Part shown: positions 8,396 to 15,399 of the stretch, piece by piece
Layout: each line of letters opens with the position of its first letter
How positions within the stretch are numbered: position 1 is the first letter of the stretch
Origin: Sphingomonas aliaeris
GTDB taxonomy: Bacteria > Pseudomonadota > Alphaproteobacteria > Sphingomonadales > Sphingomonadaceae
Direction: 5' to 3'
NCBI RefSeq assembly: GCF_016743815.1
Contig: NZ_CP061035.1
Span: 1,242,501-1,306,500 of the forward strand
DNA: 64,000 nt
The notes under the pieces: model-generated
The model's input: only the letters and a program-made list of their open reading frames with translations
Told to the model about the DNA's origin: nothing
Database searches by the model: none
Program-made: the position numbers and the translations under genes

Positions 8396-9486
8396 ACGAT
8401 ACGCTTGTCCTGTTCCTGCCGGGAGAAGAGCTTCCGTGGCGTTGGCTGCGCATCGCGGGCGATGTCGTGCAGGCGCGGGGCGAAGGCTTTCCTGATTCCA
8501 TCGACCTGGACGCGCCGCCACCGATCGCCATTGCCCCCGCCGATGCGGTGACGCTGCATTGGGCGGAATTGCCGGATCGGTCCGTTGCGCAGTCGGTGAC
8601 GGCAGCGCGCATCCTCGCCGCCGATGCCAGCGCATCGCCGATCGCCGACCTGCACGTCGCGGTCGGCCGGGAAGGCGACGTGGTCGAACGTCCGATCGGT
8701 GTGGTCGGCATGCGTGAGATGGCGGGATGGCTCGCGACGCTTGCGGCCAACGGCGTCGATCCCGCCGCGATCCTGCCCGCACCGATGCTGTTGCCGCGGC
8801 CCGACGAGGGTTTCCTGCGCGCCGATCTGGGCGGGGAGGGCGTAGTGCGCGGCCCGACCAGCGGGTTTGCGGACGAGGCGCGGCTGACCGAACTCGTCAC
8901 CAGGGGCGCTGCACCCGTCATTTTGGGGCGCGACGAACTGGAGGCGGCGATCGTCGCGGCGGTGGCCAATCCCCCGCTCGACCTGCGGCAGGGCGTGTTC
9001 GCCCGTCGCCGCAGGTTCGCGATCGATTGGGCGCTGGTGCGCCGGCTTGGATGGCTTTCCGCCGCAATCCTTGCGGTGACCTTGTGTATCTCGCTCGTAT
9101 CCCTGCTGAAATACAGCTTCGCCGCGGATGCGGTCGAACAGCGGACGGACCTACTCGCGCGCCAGGGTCTGCCGCGCGGCGAAACGGTCAACAATGCCGA
9201 TCGGCAGTTGGACGAGCGCCTGTCGCGGCTACGTGGCGCCGGACTGGGCTTCACGCGCACCGGCGCGGCGCTGTTTTCCGCCGTTCGGGCCGTACCGGGT
9301 GCGGAGATATCCACGCTCGCCTTCGATCCGAACGGCGATGTTCGCGCGACATTGTCTACCGAGCGTGAAGGGCAGGCGACCGACGTTCGTCTCCGGGTCG
9401 AGGCACAGGGCTTCACTGCGCGGCTCAGCACGCTGGCATCGTCCGGTGGGCGGGTCACAGGTCAGATCACCGTGAGCGCGAAATGA
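8392..9486 (+). CDS. gspL: Type II secretion assembly protein GspL
   Basis: 364 residues from TTG 8392, which overlaps the gspK stop (TTGA); an in-frame GTG at 8377 is the alternative. The N-terminal ~200 residues form the cytoplasmic actin-like domain (LFLPGEELPWRWLRI, then LHVAVGREGDVVERPIGVV), followed by one membrane segment around residues 220-243 (WLSAAILAVTLCISLVSLL) and a periplasmic ferredoxin-like domain. GspL recruits GspE to the membrane and binds GspM. The family is divergent in sequence, so the call leans on architecture and on its place between gspK and gspM. Confidence 0.9.
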   Translation: MNDTLVLFLPGEELPWRWLRIAGDVVQARGEGFPDSIDLDAPPPIAIAPADAVTLHWAELPDRSVAQSVTAARILAADASASPIADLHVAVGREGDVVERPIGVVGMREMAGWLATLAANGVDPAAILPAPMLLPRPDEGFLRADLGGEGVVRGPTSGFADEARLTELVTRGAAPVILGRDELEAAIVAAVANPPLDLRQGVFARRRRFAIDWALVRRLGWLSAAILAVTLCISLVSLLKYSFAADAVEQRTDLLARQGLPRGETVNNADRQLDERLSRLRGAGLGFTRTGAALFSAVRAVPGAEISTLAFDPNGDVRATLSTEREGQATDVRLRVEAQGFTARLSTLASSGGRVTGQITVSAK

Positions 9487-9962
9487 TGGCCGGTCTGAAA
9501 ACCTGGTTCGATGCGCGGTCGTTGCGCGAAAAACGGTTGATCCTCGTTATGGGCGCGCTCGCGATCCTGACGCTCGTCTGGGGCGGCATCATCCGCCCGG
9601 TGACCGATGGCCTGTCGTCCGCGCGCGAACGCTATGCCGGTGCCGTCGTTCGACTCGGCAATACGCAGGCGCGCGTGGCGGCGGTTCAGGCGCTGCAACA
9701 GAACCGCCCCGCCGCACTGTCCGGCCCGCTGGAAGCGAACGTCAGGACGCGGGCGGAACAGGCGGGTTTCCCGCTGTCGGCCGCTACACCGGTTGATAAT
9801 GGCCGCGTTCAGATCGCGATCAATTCGGCACGGCCGGCGGCTTTGCTATCTTGGATCGCCGATCTGGAGGGGGCAGGCATCCTCGTCGATACGCTGAACG
9901 TCACCGATAATGGCGACAAGACGGTGGCGGTGCAGATGACATTGAAAGCGCGCGGGCAATGA
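9483..9962 (+). CDS. gspM: Type II secretion assembly protein GspM
   Basis: 159 residues, overlapping gspL and gspN by four bases at each end. One membrane segment near residues 18-38 (LILVMGALAILTLVWGGII) is followed by a coiled-coil-prone stretch (SARERYAGAVVRLGNTQARVAAVQALQQNR) and a small periplasmic ferredoxin-like domain. GspM pairs with GspL in the inner-membrane platform and helps localise it. Length and topology match the family. Confidence 0.9.
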   Translation: MMAGLKTWFDARSLREKRLILVMGALAILTLVWGGIIRPVTDGLSSARERYAGAVVRLGNTQARVAAVQALQQNRPAALSGPLEANVRTRAEQAGFPLSAATPVDNGRVQIAINSARPAALLSWIADLEGAGILVDTLNVTDNGDKTVAVQMTLKARGQ

Positions 9963-10678
9963 GACGGATTCGTCTCGCGACTGGCCCCGGCCTGTTATTC
10001 GGCGCCGCCTTCGTCGTCGCCTTGATCGCATTCTTGCCGATGCGACTGGTGCTCGGCTGGATCGGGCTGGGCGATCAGGGGATGGCCGCGCGGTCCGTCG
10101 ACGGCAGCGTCTGGTGGGGCACGCTGACCGAGGCACGGTTCGGCGATCTTGCGGTGGGCGATCTGGATGCGGGACTATCGCCGTTCCAGTTGCTGCTGGG
10201 CCGCGCGAAAGTTTCGATCGACAGTCGTGGCGACGCGCGCACGCTGAACGGCGCGATCATCGTCAGCCGCCACAGTTTCGGGTTGGACGACGTTACGGGC
10301 GCCTTGTCCGCCGGTACCGTGTTCGCACCGGTACCGGTCACCGGGATCGACCTCGATGCGGTGACGGCGCGCTTCAAGGACGGAACGTGTGAGCGCGCAG
10401 AGGGCCGGGTGAAAGCCATGCTGTCGGGCGATGTCGGCGGCCTCGCATTGGCGCAGGGGTTGAGCGGGACGGCGAAGTGCGGATCGGGCGCGCTGCTGCT
10501 TCCGCTGGCGAGCCAGTCAGGCAACGAACTGGCGGCGATCCGCCTGTGGCCGAGCGGCCGGTTCCGCGCCGAACTGACGATCAGGGTGGCGGACCCCGCC
10601 GATGCTCCGCGATTGGTGACGAGCGGGTTTCAGCAAACGCCGCAGGGCTATACGCTGGCGGTCGAGGGCACGCTCTGA
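9959..10678 (+). CDS. gspN: Type II secretion protein GspN
   Basis: 239 residues. A single N-terminal membrane anchor (LLFGAAFVVALIAFLPMRLVL) precedes the GspN pattern GMAARSVDGSVWWGTLTEARFGDLAVGDLDAGL. GspN is found in only some T2SS operons, at their end, and its role in the machine is poorly defined. Its presence closes the operon: 109 bases separate it from the tRNA that follows, and no prepilin peptidase gene (gspO) is linked. Confidence 0.9.
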   Translation: MRRIRLATGPGLLFGAAFVVALIAFLPMRLVLGWIGLGDQGMAARSVDGSVWWGTLTEARFGDLAVGDLDAGLSPFQLLLGRAKVSIDSRGDARTLNGAIIVSRHSFGLDDVTGALSAGTVFAPVPVTGIDLDAVTARFKDGTCERAEGRVKAMLSGDVGGLALAQGLSGTAKCGSGALLLPLASQSGNELAAIRLWPSGRFRAELTIRVADPADAPRLVTSGFQQTPQGYTLAVEGTL

Positions 10679-10745
10679 CGCCGGGCGCGATCTGCGGAGA
10701 GGCGAACTTGTCGCGCTTCGTCGTTCATAAAGGCGATCAGCAATC

Positions 10746-10775
10746 TTGACGCATCCACCCGCCAGCCGCTAGGGG
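10746..10775 (+). promoter_or_regulatory. Probable promoter of the tRNA-His gene
   Basis: A TTGACG -35 box (10746-10751) lies 18 bases from TAGGGG (10770-10775). A start about seven bases further on would fall just ahead of the mature tRNA. The -35 is good; the -10 is weak. Confidence 0.45.
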
Positions 10776-10787
10776 CGCTGGCTCTGC

Positions 10788-10865
10788 GGCGATCGTAGTT
10801 CAATTGGTTAGAGCGTCGGCTTGTGATGCCGGATGTTGCGGGTTCAAGTCCCGTCGGTCGCCCCA
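10788..10865 (+). tRNA. tRNA-His (anticodon GTG)
   Basis: The sequence folds into a full cloverleaf: acceptor GCGATCG with CGGTCGC, D stem GTTC/GAGC, anticodon stem TCGGC/GCCGG with loop TTGTGAT (anticodon GTG), TΨC stem GCGGG/CCCGT with loop TTCAAGT, and an encoded CCA at 10863-10865. The base before the acceptor stem is G10788 and the discriminator is C10862, so the histidine-specific G-1:C73 identity pair is encoded in the DNA; some alphaproteobacterial groups have lost it. Without G-1 the gene starts at 10789. Confidence 0.95.
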
Positions 10866-10954
10866 GAGTTTCCTTGGCTTCGGGCAACGGAATACCGGCA
10901 TCCCCGGTTCGGTTGAACCACGCCGTATCCCCCTTTCTTCCCCGAGAGCATGTC

Positions 10955-12007
10955 ATGATCAGCAACTGGGGTTTCCCCGATTTCGATGCGCATGAAGGCG
11001 TACACCTGTTCACCGATGCGGCGAGCGGGCTTCAGGCGGTGATCGCGGTGCATTCCACGCATCTCGGCCCTGCGGCGGGCGGCGTGCGCTTCTGGCATTA
11101 TGCCGATAGCGACCGGGCGATCACGGACGCGCTGCGCCTGTCGCGCGGCATGAGTTTCAAGAATGCGATGGCCGGCCTGCCGATGGGCGGCGGCAAGGGC
11201 GTCGTTCTGGCGTCGAATCCTGGGGATACGATCACGCAGGCGCAGCTTGAGGCCTTCGGCCGCGCGGTCGAGTCGCTCGGCGGTAAATATGTGACGGCCG
11301 AGGATGTCGGCATGTCCGAAGCGAGCATGAAGATCATCGCGACGCAGACGCGCCACGTGTCCGGACTGCCGGTCGCGGCGGGCAGCGCGGGTGGCGATCC
11401 CGGACCGTATACGGCCTATGGCGTGTATCTGGGCGTGAAGGCAGCGGCGAAGCGTGGTCTCGGCGTGGATTCGATGAAGGGCGTGCATGTCGCGATCCAG
11501 GGCGTGGGCAGCGTCGGCGGCGGGCTGGCCAAGTTGCTCGCCAAGGACGGCGCGCGGCTGACGCTGGCAGACGTCAATGCCGGGCGGGCTCAGGCGCTTG
11601 CGGACGAACTGGGCGCGGCGACGGCTGGGGCCGAGGCGATCCTCGGCGTCGAGGCGGACGTGGTCAGCCCGAACGCCTTGGGCGCGATCCTGACCGAGCA
11701 GTCGATCGATGCGCTGAAGACCAAGGTGATCGCAGGCGGCGCGAACAACCAGCTCGAAACGCGCGAAGACGGCGCGCGGCTGGCGGAACGCGGTATCCTG
11801 TACGCGCCCGATTACGTCATCAATGCGGGCGGGATCATCAACGTGGCGCTCGAATATCTCGGGCAGGGGGACGAAGCCGAAGTCACCGCGCGGATCGAAC
11901 GTATCCCCACGCGGTTGATCGAGGTCTGGGATGAGGCCGATCGCAGCGGTTCGCCAAGTTCCGACGTTGCCGACATGCTCGCTCGCCGGCTGATCGGCCG
12001 GAGCTGA
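10955..12007 (+). CDS. Glu/Leu/Phe/Val dehydrogenase family, probably leucine dehydrogenase
   Basis: 350 residues from ATG 10955. NAD-dependent oxidative deamination of branched-chain (or aromatic) amino acids to 2-oxoacids. The substrate domain has SFKNAMAG (Lys69) and LPMGGGKGVV (Lys81), matching in spacing the catalytic lysines Lys68/Lys80 of leucine dehydrogenases. The nucleotide-binding domain has GVHVAIQGVGSVGGGLA. The length is typical of leucine/valine/phenylalanine dehydrogenases and shorter than glutamate dehydrogenases. Substrate specificity cannot be told from sequence alone. It stands alone between tRNA-His and an insertion element, so context adds nothing. Confidence 0.88.
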   Translation: MISNWGFPDFDAHEGVHLFTDAASGLQAVIAVHSTHLGPAAGGVRFWHYADSDRAITDALRLSRGMSFKNAMAGLPMGGGKGVVLASNPGDTITQAQLEAFGRAVESLGGKYVTAEDVGMSEASMKIIATQTRHVSGLPVAAGSAGGDPGPYTAYGVYLGVKAAAKRGLGVDSMKGVHVAIQGVGSVGGGLAKLLAKDGARLTLADVNAGRAQALADELGAATAGAEAILGVEADVVSPNALGAILTEQSIDALKTKVIAGGANNQLETREDGARLAERGILYAPDYVINAGGIINVALEYLGQGDEAEVTARIERIPTRLIEVWDEADRSGSPSSDVADMLARRLIGRS

Positions 12008-12040
12008 ACCGGGCATTCTGTCGCTCTTATCAACCCCGTC

Positions 12041-12115
12041 ATTCCCGCGAACGCGGGAATCCGTACTGGCTGGCGCCTGTAAGTTGCACGTAAACGTCGG
12101 AGATTATGGATCCCC
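12041..12115. repeat. Left part of a REP-like palindromic repeat split by the IS
   Basis: ATTCCCGCG and CGCGGGAAT flank AA at 12041-12060, a perfect palindrome. The module continues to GGATCCCC at 12108-12115, where the insertion element begins. The partner module is at 13168-13187. Confidence 0.75.
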
Positions 12116-12116
12116 T

Positions 12117-13165
12117 GGACTCACGAAAGAAGTGCACCGCTGCTAGGGGTGGTAGTGCGATGGGGCGAAGATACAGGCAGCTCAGCCTAGACGAGCGGAT
12201 CGAGATCGCGCGGCTGCATGCCGCCGGGCTGTCGGATCGTGCGATAGCGGCGGCGATCGGCCGGGATCATACGACGATCGGTCGCGAGCGGCGGCGCAAT
12301 AGCCAGCGGACGAAGGTCTGGGACGGGGGCTATGCCCCGGCGCGGGCGCATGCGCTGGCGGCACGGCGGCGGCGCTGGGACGGCCGCTTCAAGCTGGTAC
12401 GCCAGCCGGACCTGCGAGAGATCGTGAGGAAAGGCCTTGCGATGGGACATTCCCCCGAACAGATCGCCGGCCGGCTGGCGCGTGACGCTGGTCGCACCGT
12501 GATCAGCCATGAGTCAATCTATCGCTACGTCTATCACCGCTCGGCGCAGAAAGACCATTGGCACCGCCTGCTGCCCCGCGCGAAGTTCAGGCGCGGGCGA
12601 TATGCACGCCGCGGCGGCAGTCCGGCCAGCTTCATCCAGCACCGTATACCCCTGTCCGAACGGCCCGCAGAGGCCGACCGGCGCGACCAGCCGGGCCACT
12701 GGGAGGCCGACTACATGCTGTTCGCCCGATACGGCCACAACATCCTCGTCATGCACGAACGACAACCCGCTTCACCATCCTCGACAAGCCACCGCACCGC
12801 AAAGGCGCCTTGACCGCCAGCCGTATCGCAGCGCACCTGCGCGCCATCCCCCCGCGACATGCGGCGCACCATCAGCTTCGATAACGGCACCGAGTTCGCC
12901 GAGCATTATCGCCTGCACGATCGTCTCGGCGTCGCCACCTTCTTCTGCGATGTCCGCAGCCCCTGGCAAAAAGGCGGGGTCGAAAATACCATCGGACGGC
13001 TGCGCCGCGTCCTGCCCCGCAAGACCGATCTCAATACGATCACCCACCGCCAACTTTGTGCCTATGCCGAACGCCTCAACAATACCCCCAGAAAATGCCT
13101 CGACTTCCAGACACCCGCCGAGGCATTCCTCGCTCTCTCAAACGGTGCACTTCAAACGTGAATCC
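12117..13165 (+). mobile_element. IS30-family insertion sequence
   Basis: About 1.05 kb with imperfect terminal inverted repeats: 12117-12139 (GGACTCACGAAAGAAGTGCACCG) matches the reverse complement of 13143-13165, which reads GGATTCACGTTTGAAGTGCACCG, with differences at four or five positions. It holds a single transposase gene with an IS30-type N-terminal helix-turn-helix and DDE domain. Immediately outside, ATCCCC occurs at 12110-12115 and at 13168-13173, a possible target duplication. The exact ends are uncertain by one to two bases. The target is a palindromic repeat, consistent with the IS30 family's liking for symmetrical sites. Confidence 0.9.
12160..13161 (+). pseudogene. IS30-family transposase, two compensating frameshifts as read
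   Basis: ATG 12160 gives MGRRYRQLSLDERIEIARLH, the IS30 helix-turn-helix region. The first frame runs through the first catalytic Asp (HWEADYM) to NILVMHER and then leaves homology. One missing base near 12761 moves the protein to the next frame (TTRFTILDKPPHRKGALTASR), and one extra base in the C6 run at 12848-12853 returns it to the first (RRTISFDNGTEFAEHY). The second Asp (FDNGTEFA) and the Glu (KGGVENTIGRLRR) are intact. With both indels corrected the protein has 333 residues, full length for the family. Either the element is recently dead or these are sequencing errors. Confidence 0.85.
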
Positions 13166-13167
13166 CC

Positions 13168-13187
13168 ATCCCCGCCTGCGCGGGGAT
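13168..13187. repeat. Right part of the REP-like palindrome split by the IS
   Basis: ATCCCCGC, CTGC, GCGGGGAT form a hairpin at 13168-13187. With 12041-12115 it would make a two-module inverted REP element of about 100 bases if the IS were removed. Confidence 0.75.
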
Positions 13188-13235
13188 GACGCGTTTGGCA
13201 CATGTTTACGTATCGCAATCGGTGGCGCGACAATC

Positions 13236-13979
13236 CTACCCCATAAACGCCAGCATTCCGCGAAGCGCCGTCATCGTTTCCTCCGGGTCGCGAACCTTGA
13301 TCGTGTCGATCCCCGCCGCGCGGACTGGATCGTCATTCCCGCCTGGATAGATTGCATCGCCTAGGAAGATCATGTCCGCTGTCGAGATGCCGGAATGGTC
13401 GGCCAGCTTGGTCATCGCGGTGGCCTTGTCCGTACCCTCCCGCGTGATGTCGATCGACGTCGATCCGCCGACATTGATCGCGAACCCCTTCAATTCGCCT
13501 TGCAGGATCTGCTGCAGCTTCTTGCGCTTGGCGAAATCCGGATCCCAGGCTTTCTTGGCATCGATCGGCGCATCCTGCCCGAGCCCCGAAAATGTGATCT
13601 GGCTACCACGATCCTCGATTTTCTCGCCCCAGGTCTGCTGATCCGCGAACCCGGCCGTGCGCATCGCGTCGTCCAGCGCTTTCAGGATGCGGTCGTGTTC
13701 GTCGGGCGAAAAAACATCTGCGTAGATCGACTTCCATTCGCCGTCGTAGCGATACAGCTTCGTCCCCGTCGTCGGCATGATGAACAGGTTTTCGAGCTTC
13801 GCGTCGGCGGGCAGGCGGGCAACGATCTGCTTCTCGAATTGCGGCCAGTCGCCCCCCGATATCACCGCGAGCGGCACATGTTGCGTCATCTGCGCGAGCA
13901 ATGCCGCCATGTCGGGCTGGATCGCCTGCTTGCTCTCCGCGAGCGTTCCGTCGAGATCGAAGGCGACGAGTTTCTTCAT
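13236..13979 (-). CDS. HAD-IIB hydrolase resembling eukaryotic-type phosphomannomutase
   Basis: 247 residues. HAD motif I is FDLDGTL (Asp8, Asp10), motif II lies in VISGGDW, and motif IV is MIFLGDAIYPGGNDDPV. The GGND pattern after the acidic motif, the N-terminal GGDWPQFEKQI segment, the INVGGSTSIDI strand and the overall length resemble the alpha-type phosphomannomutases (PMM1/PMM2) of eukaryotes more than generic Cof-type phosphatases. The reaction (mannose-6-P/mannose-1-P interconversion or sugar phosphate hydrolysis) is therefore a guess. It is transcribed leftward toward the IS and is divergent from ccmC. Family membership is firm; substrate is not. Confidence 0.8.
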   Translation of the reverse strand: MKKLVAFDLDGTLAESKQAIQPDMAALLAQMTQHVPLAVISGGDWPQFEKQIVARLPADAKLENLFIMPTTGTKLYRYDGEWKSIYADVFSPDEHDRILKALDDAMRTAGFADQQTWGEKIEDRGSQITFSGLGQDAPIDAKKAWDPDFAKRKKLQQILQGELKGFAINVGGSTSIDITREGTDKATAMTKLADHSGISTADMIFLGDAIYPGGNDDPVRAAGIDTIKVRDPEETMTALRGMLAFMG

Positions 13980-14111
13980 GTGGAAATGGCCTTTTGGGTG
14001 GCGAAGGGTCGGGGGCTAAACCGATCAGCGACGATAAGGTCGCATGGCCGACACTTCGGGCGCTTCTGGTCGGTTGAGTAGCACGGCAACACGCTCTAGA
14101 CGCAGCGCATA

Positions 14112-14852
14112 GTGCCCAGCCTCCACATCCTCGCCAATCCTGCCCGATTCCTGAAGATCGCGCGGCCGTTGACGCCGATCCTCTTCTGGGCCGGCGTGGC
14201 GCTGATCGCGTTCGGAGCGTGGGCGGGGCTGACGCAGACGCCGCCCGACTTCCTGCAGCGCGATTCGGTGCGTATCATGTACATCCACGTGCCGACCGCC
14301 TGGCTCGGCATGGGCGGCTGGACCGGTATTGCGGTGTCGAGCATCGTCTTTCTCGTCTGGCGTCATCCGCTTGCGGGCGTCGCAGCCCGCGCGATCGCGC
14401 TGCCCGGCGCCGTGTTCGCCGCCTTGTGCCTGATCACCGGTGCGATCTGGGGCCGTCCCACCTGGGGCACCTGGTGGCAGTGGGACGGGCGGCTGACGTC
14501 GATGTTGCTGCTGTTCTTCGTCTATCTGGGATACATGGCGCTCGCGCGGGCGGAGGCGGATCGCGGTGGCGACGGTCGTATACCCGCAATCTACGGCGTC
14601 GCGGGATCGGTGCTGCTGCCGATCATCCGCTATTCGGTGGTGTGGTGGAATACGCTGCATCAGGGGCCGAGCATCGGACTGACCAGTTCGTCGATCGATC
14701 CGTCGATCCTGTGGCCGCTATGGTTCACGCTCGCCGGGTTCAGCCTGTTCTTCGGTGCAGTGGTGCTGATGCGAATGCGCGCGATGCTGGCGGTGGCGAA
14801 GGCGGAGGCGCGGATGCGCCGGATGGCCGCGAGCGAATGGGTCGGCGCATGA
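14112..14852 (+). CDS. ccmC: Heme exporter/heme-handling protein CcmC
   Basis: 246 residues from GTG 14112. Six predicted membrane segments and the tryptophan-rich heme-handling motif WGRPTWGTWWQWDGRLTS, flanked by conserved histidines (YIHVPTAW and NTLHQG). CcmC binds heme on the periplasmic side of the inner membrane and passes it to CcmE. It opens a run of overlapping cytochrome c maturation genes; the stop overlaps ccmD (ATGA). ccmA and ccmB are not in the window, so the ABC part of the system must be encoded elsewhere. Confidence 0.96.
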   Translation: MPSLHILANPARFLKIARPLTPILFWAGVALIAFGAWAGLTQTPPDFLQRDSVRIMYIHVPTAWLGMGGWTGIAVSSIVFLVWRHPLAGVAARAIALPGAVFAALCLITGAIWGRPTWGTWWQWDGRLTSMLLLFFVYLGYMALARAEADRGGDGRIPAIYGVAGSVLLPIIRYSVVWWNTLHQGPSIGLTSSSIDPSILWPLWFTLAGFSLFFGAVVLMRMRAMLAVAKAEARMRRMAASEWVGA

Positions 14853-14956
14853 ACCACTGGCCCTTCATCATCGCCGCTTACATCGTCACGTTGGGCGGCG
14901 GCGGCATCCTCGCCTTGGTCAGCTATCTGGCGATGCGCCGGGCGGAACGGCGGTGA
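14849..14956 (+). CDS. ccmD: Heme exporter subunit CcmD
   Basis: A 35-residue protein, MNHWPFIIAAYIVTLGG and onward, with one membrane helix and a basic C-terminus (MRRAERR). It sits between ccmC and ccmE with four-base overlaps on both sides. CcmD stabilises the CcmABC-CcmE complex. The small size, the N-terminal HWPFI-AAY pattern and the position are diagnostic. Confidence 0.92.
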   Translation: MNHWPFIIAAYIVTLGGGGILALVSYLAMRRAERR

Positions 14957-15399
14957 AGGCTAAGCACCAGCGCCTGACGCTGGCCCTGCTCGCGGTCGCC
15001 GCGGTGATCGGTGCGGGGCTGCTCGCTTTGTCCGCGCTGAAGGATCAGGCGGCGTTCTTCTACGCCCCCGGTGACGTCGCGAAGGCCGCGCCGCCGGTCG
15101 GGCGCGGCGTGCGTCTGGGCGGGATGGTGCAGCAGGGGTCGATCAAGCGCCAGCCGGACGGCGTATCGATCGCGTTCGTCGTCACGGACGGCGCCGCGAC
15201 CGTGCCCGTCACGTTCCGCGGCGTGACGCCGGACCTGTTCCGCGAGGGATCGGGCGTGGTGGCGGAGGGGCAATTCAACGCCGACCGCAGCTTTACCGCC
15301 AGCAACCTGCTCGCCAAGCATGACGAACGCTACATGCCGCCGCAGGCCGTCAAGGCGGCAGGCGGCACTATGCACGAGACGAAGACGCTGGAACGATGA
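14953..15399 (+). CDS. ccmE: Periplasmic heme chaperone CcmE
   Basis: 148 residues from GTG 14953. An N-terminal anchor (residues 8-29) is followed by the OB-fold domain. The heme-attachment motif is LLAKHDERYMPP, with the covalently heme-binding His123 and Tyr127 in the HxxxY arrangement. CcmE receives heme from CcmC and delivers it to the CcmF/H ligase. Start and stop overlap neighbouring genes by four bases. Confidence 0.96.
   Translation: MKAKHQRLTLALLAVAAVIGAGLLALSALKDQAAFFYAPGDVAKAAPPVGRGVRLGGMVQQGSIKRQPDGVSIAFVVTDGAATVPVTFRGVTPDLFREGSGVVAEGQFNADRSFTASNLLAKHDERYMPPQAVKAAGGTMHETKTLER

Noticed and set aside
14025..14660. A 211-codon minus-strand frame over ccmC
   Set aside because: Antisense to a well-conserved membrane protein; composition is that of a shadow frame.
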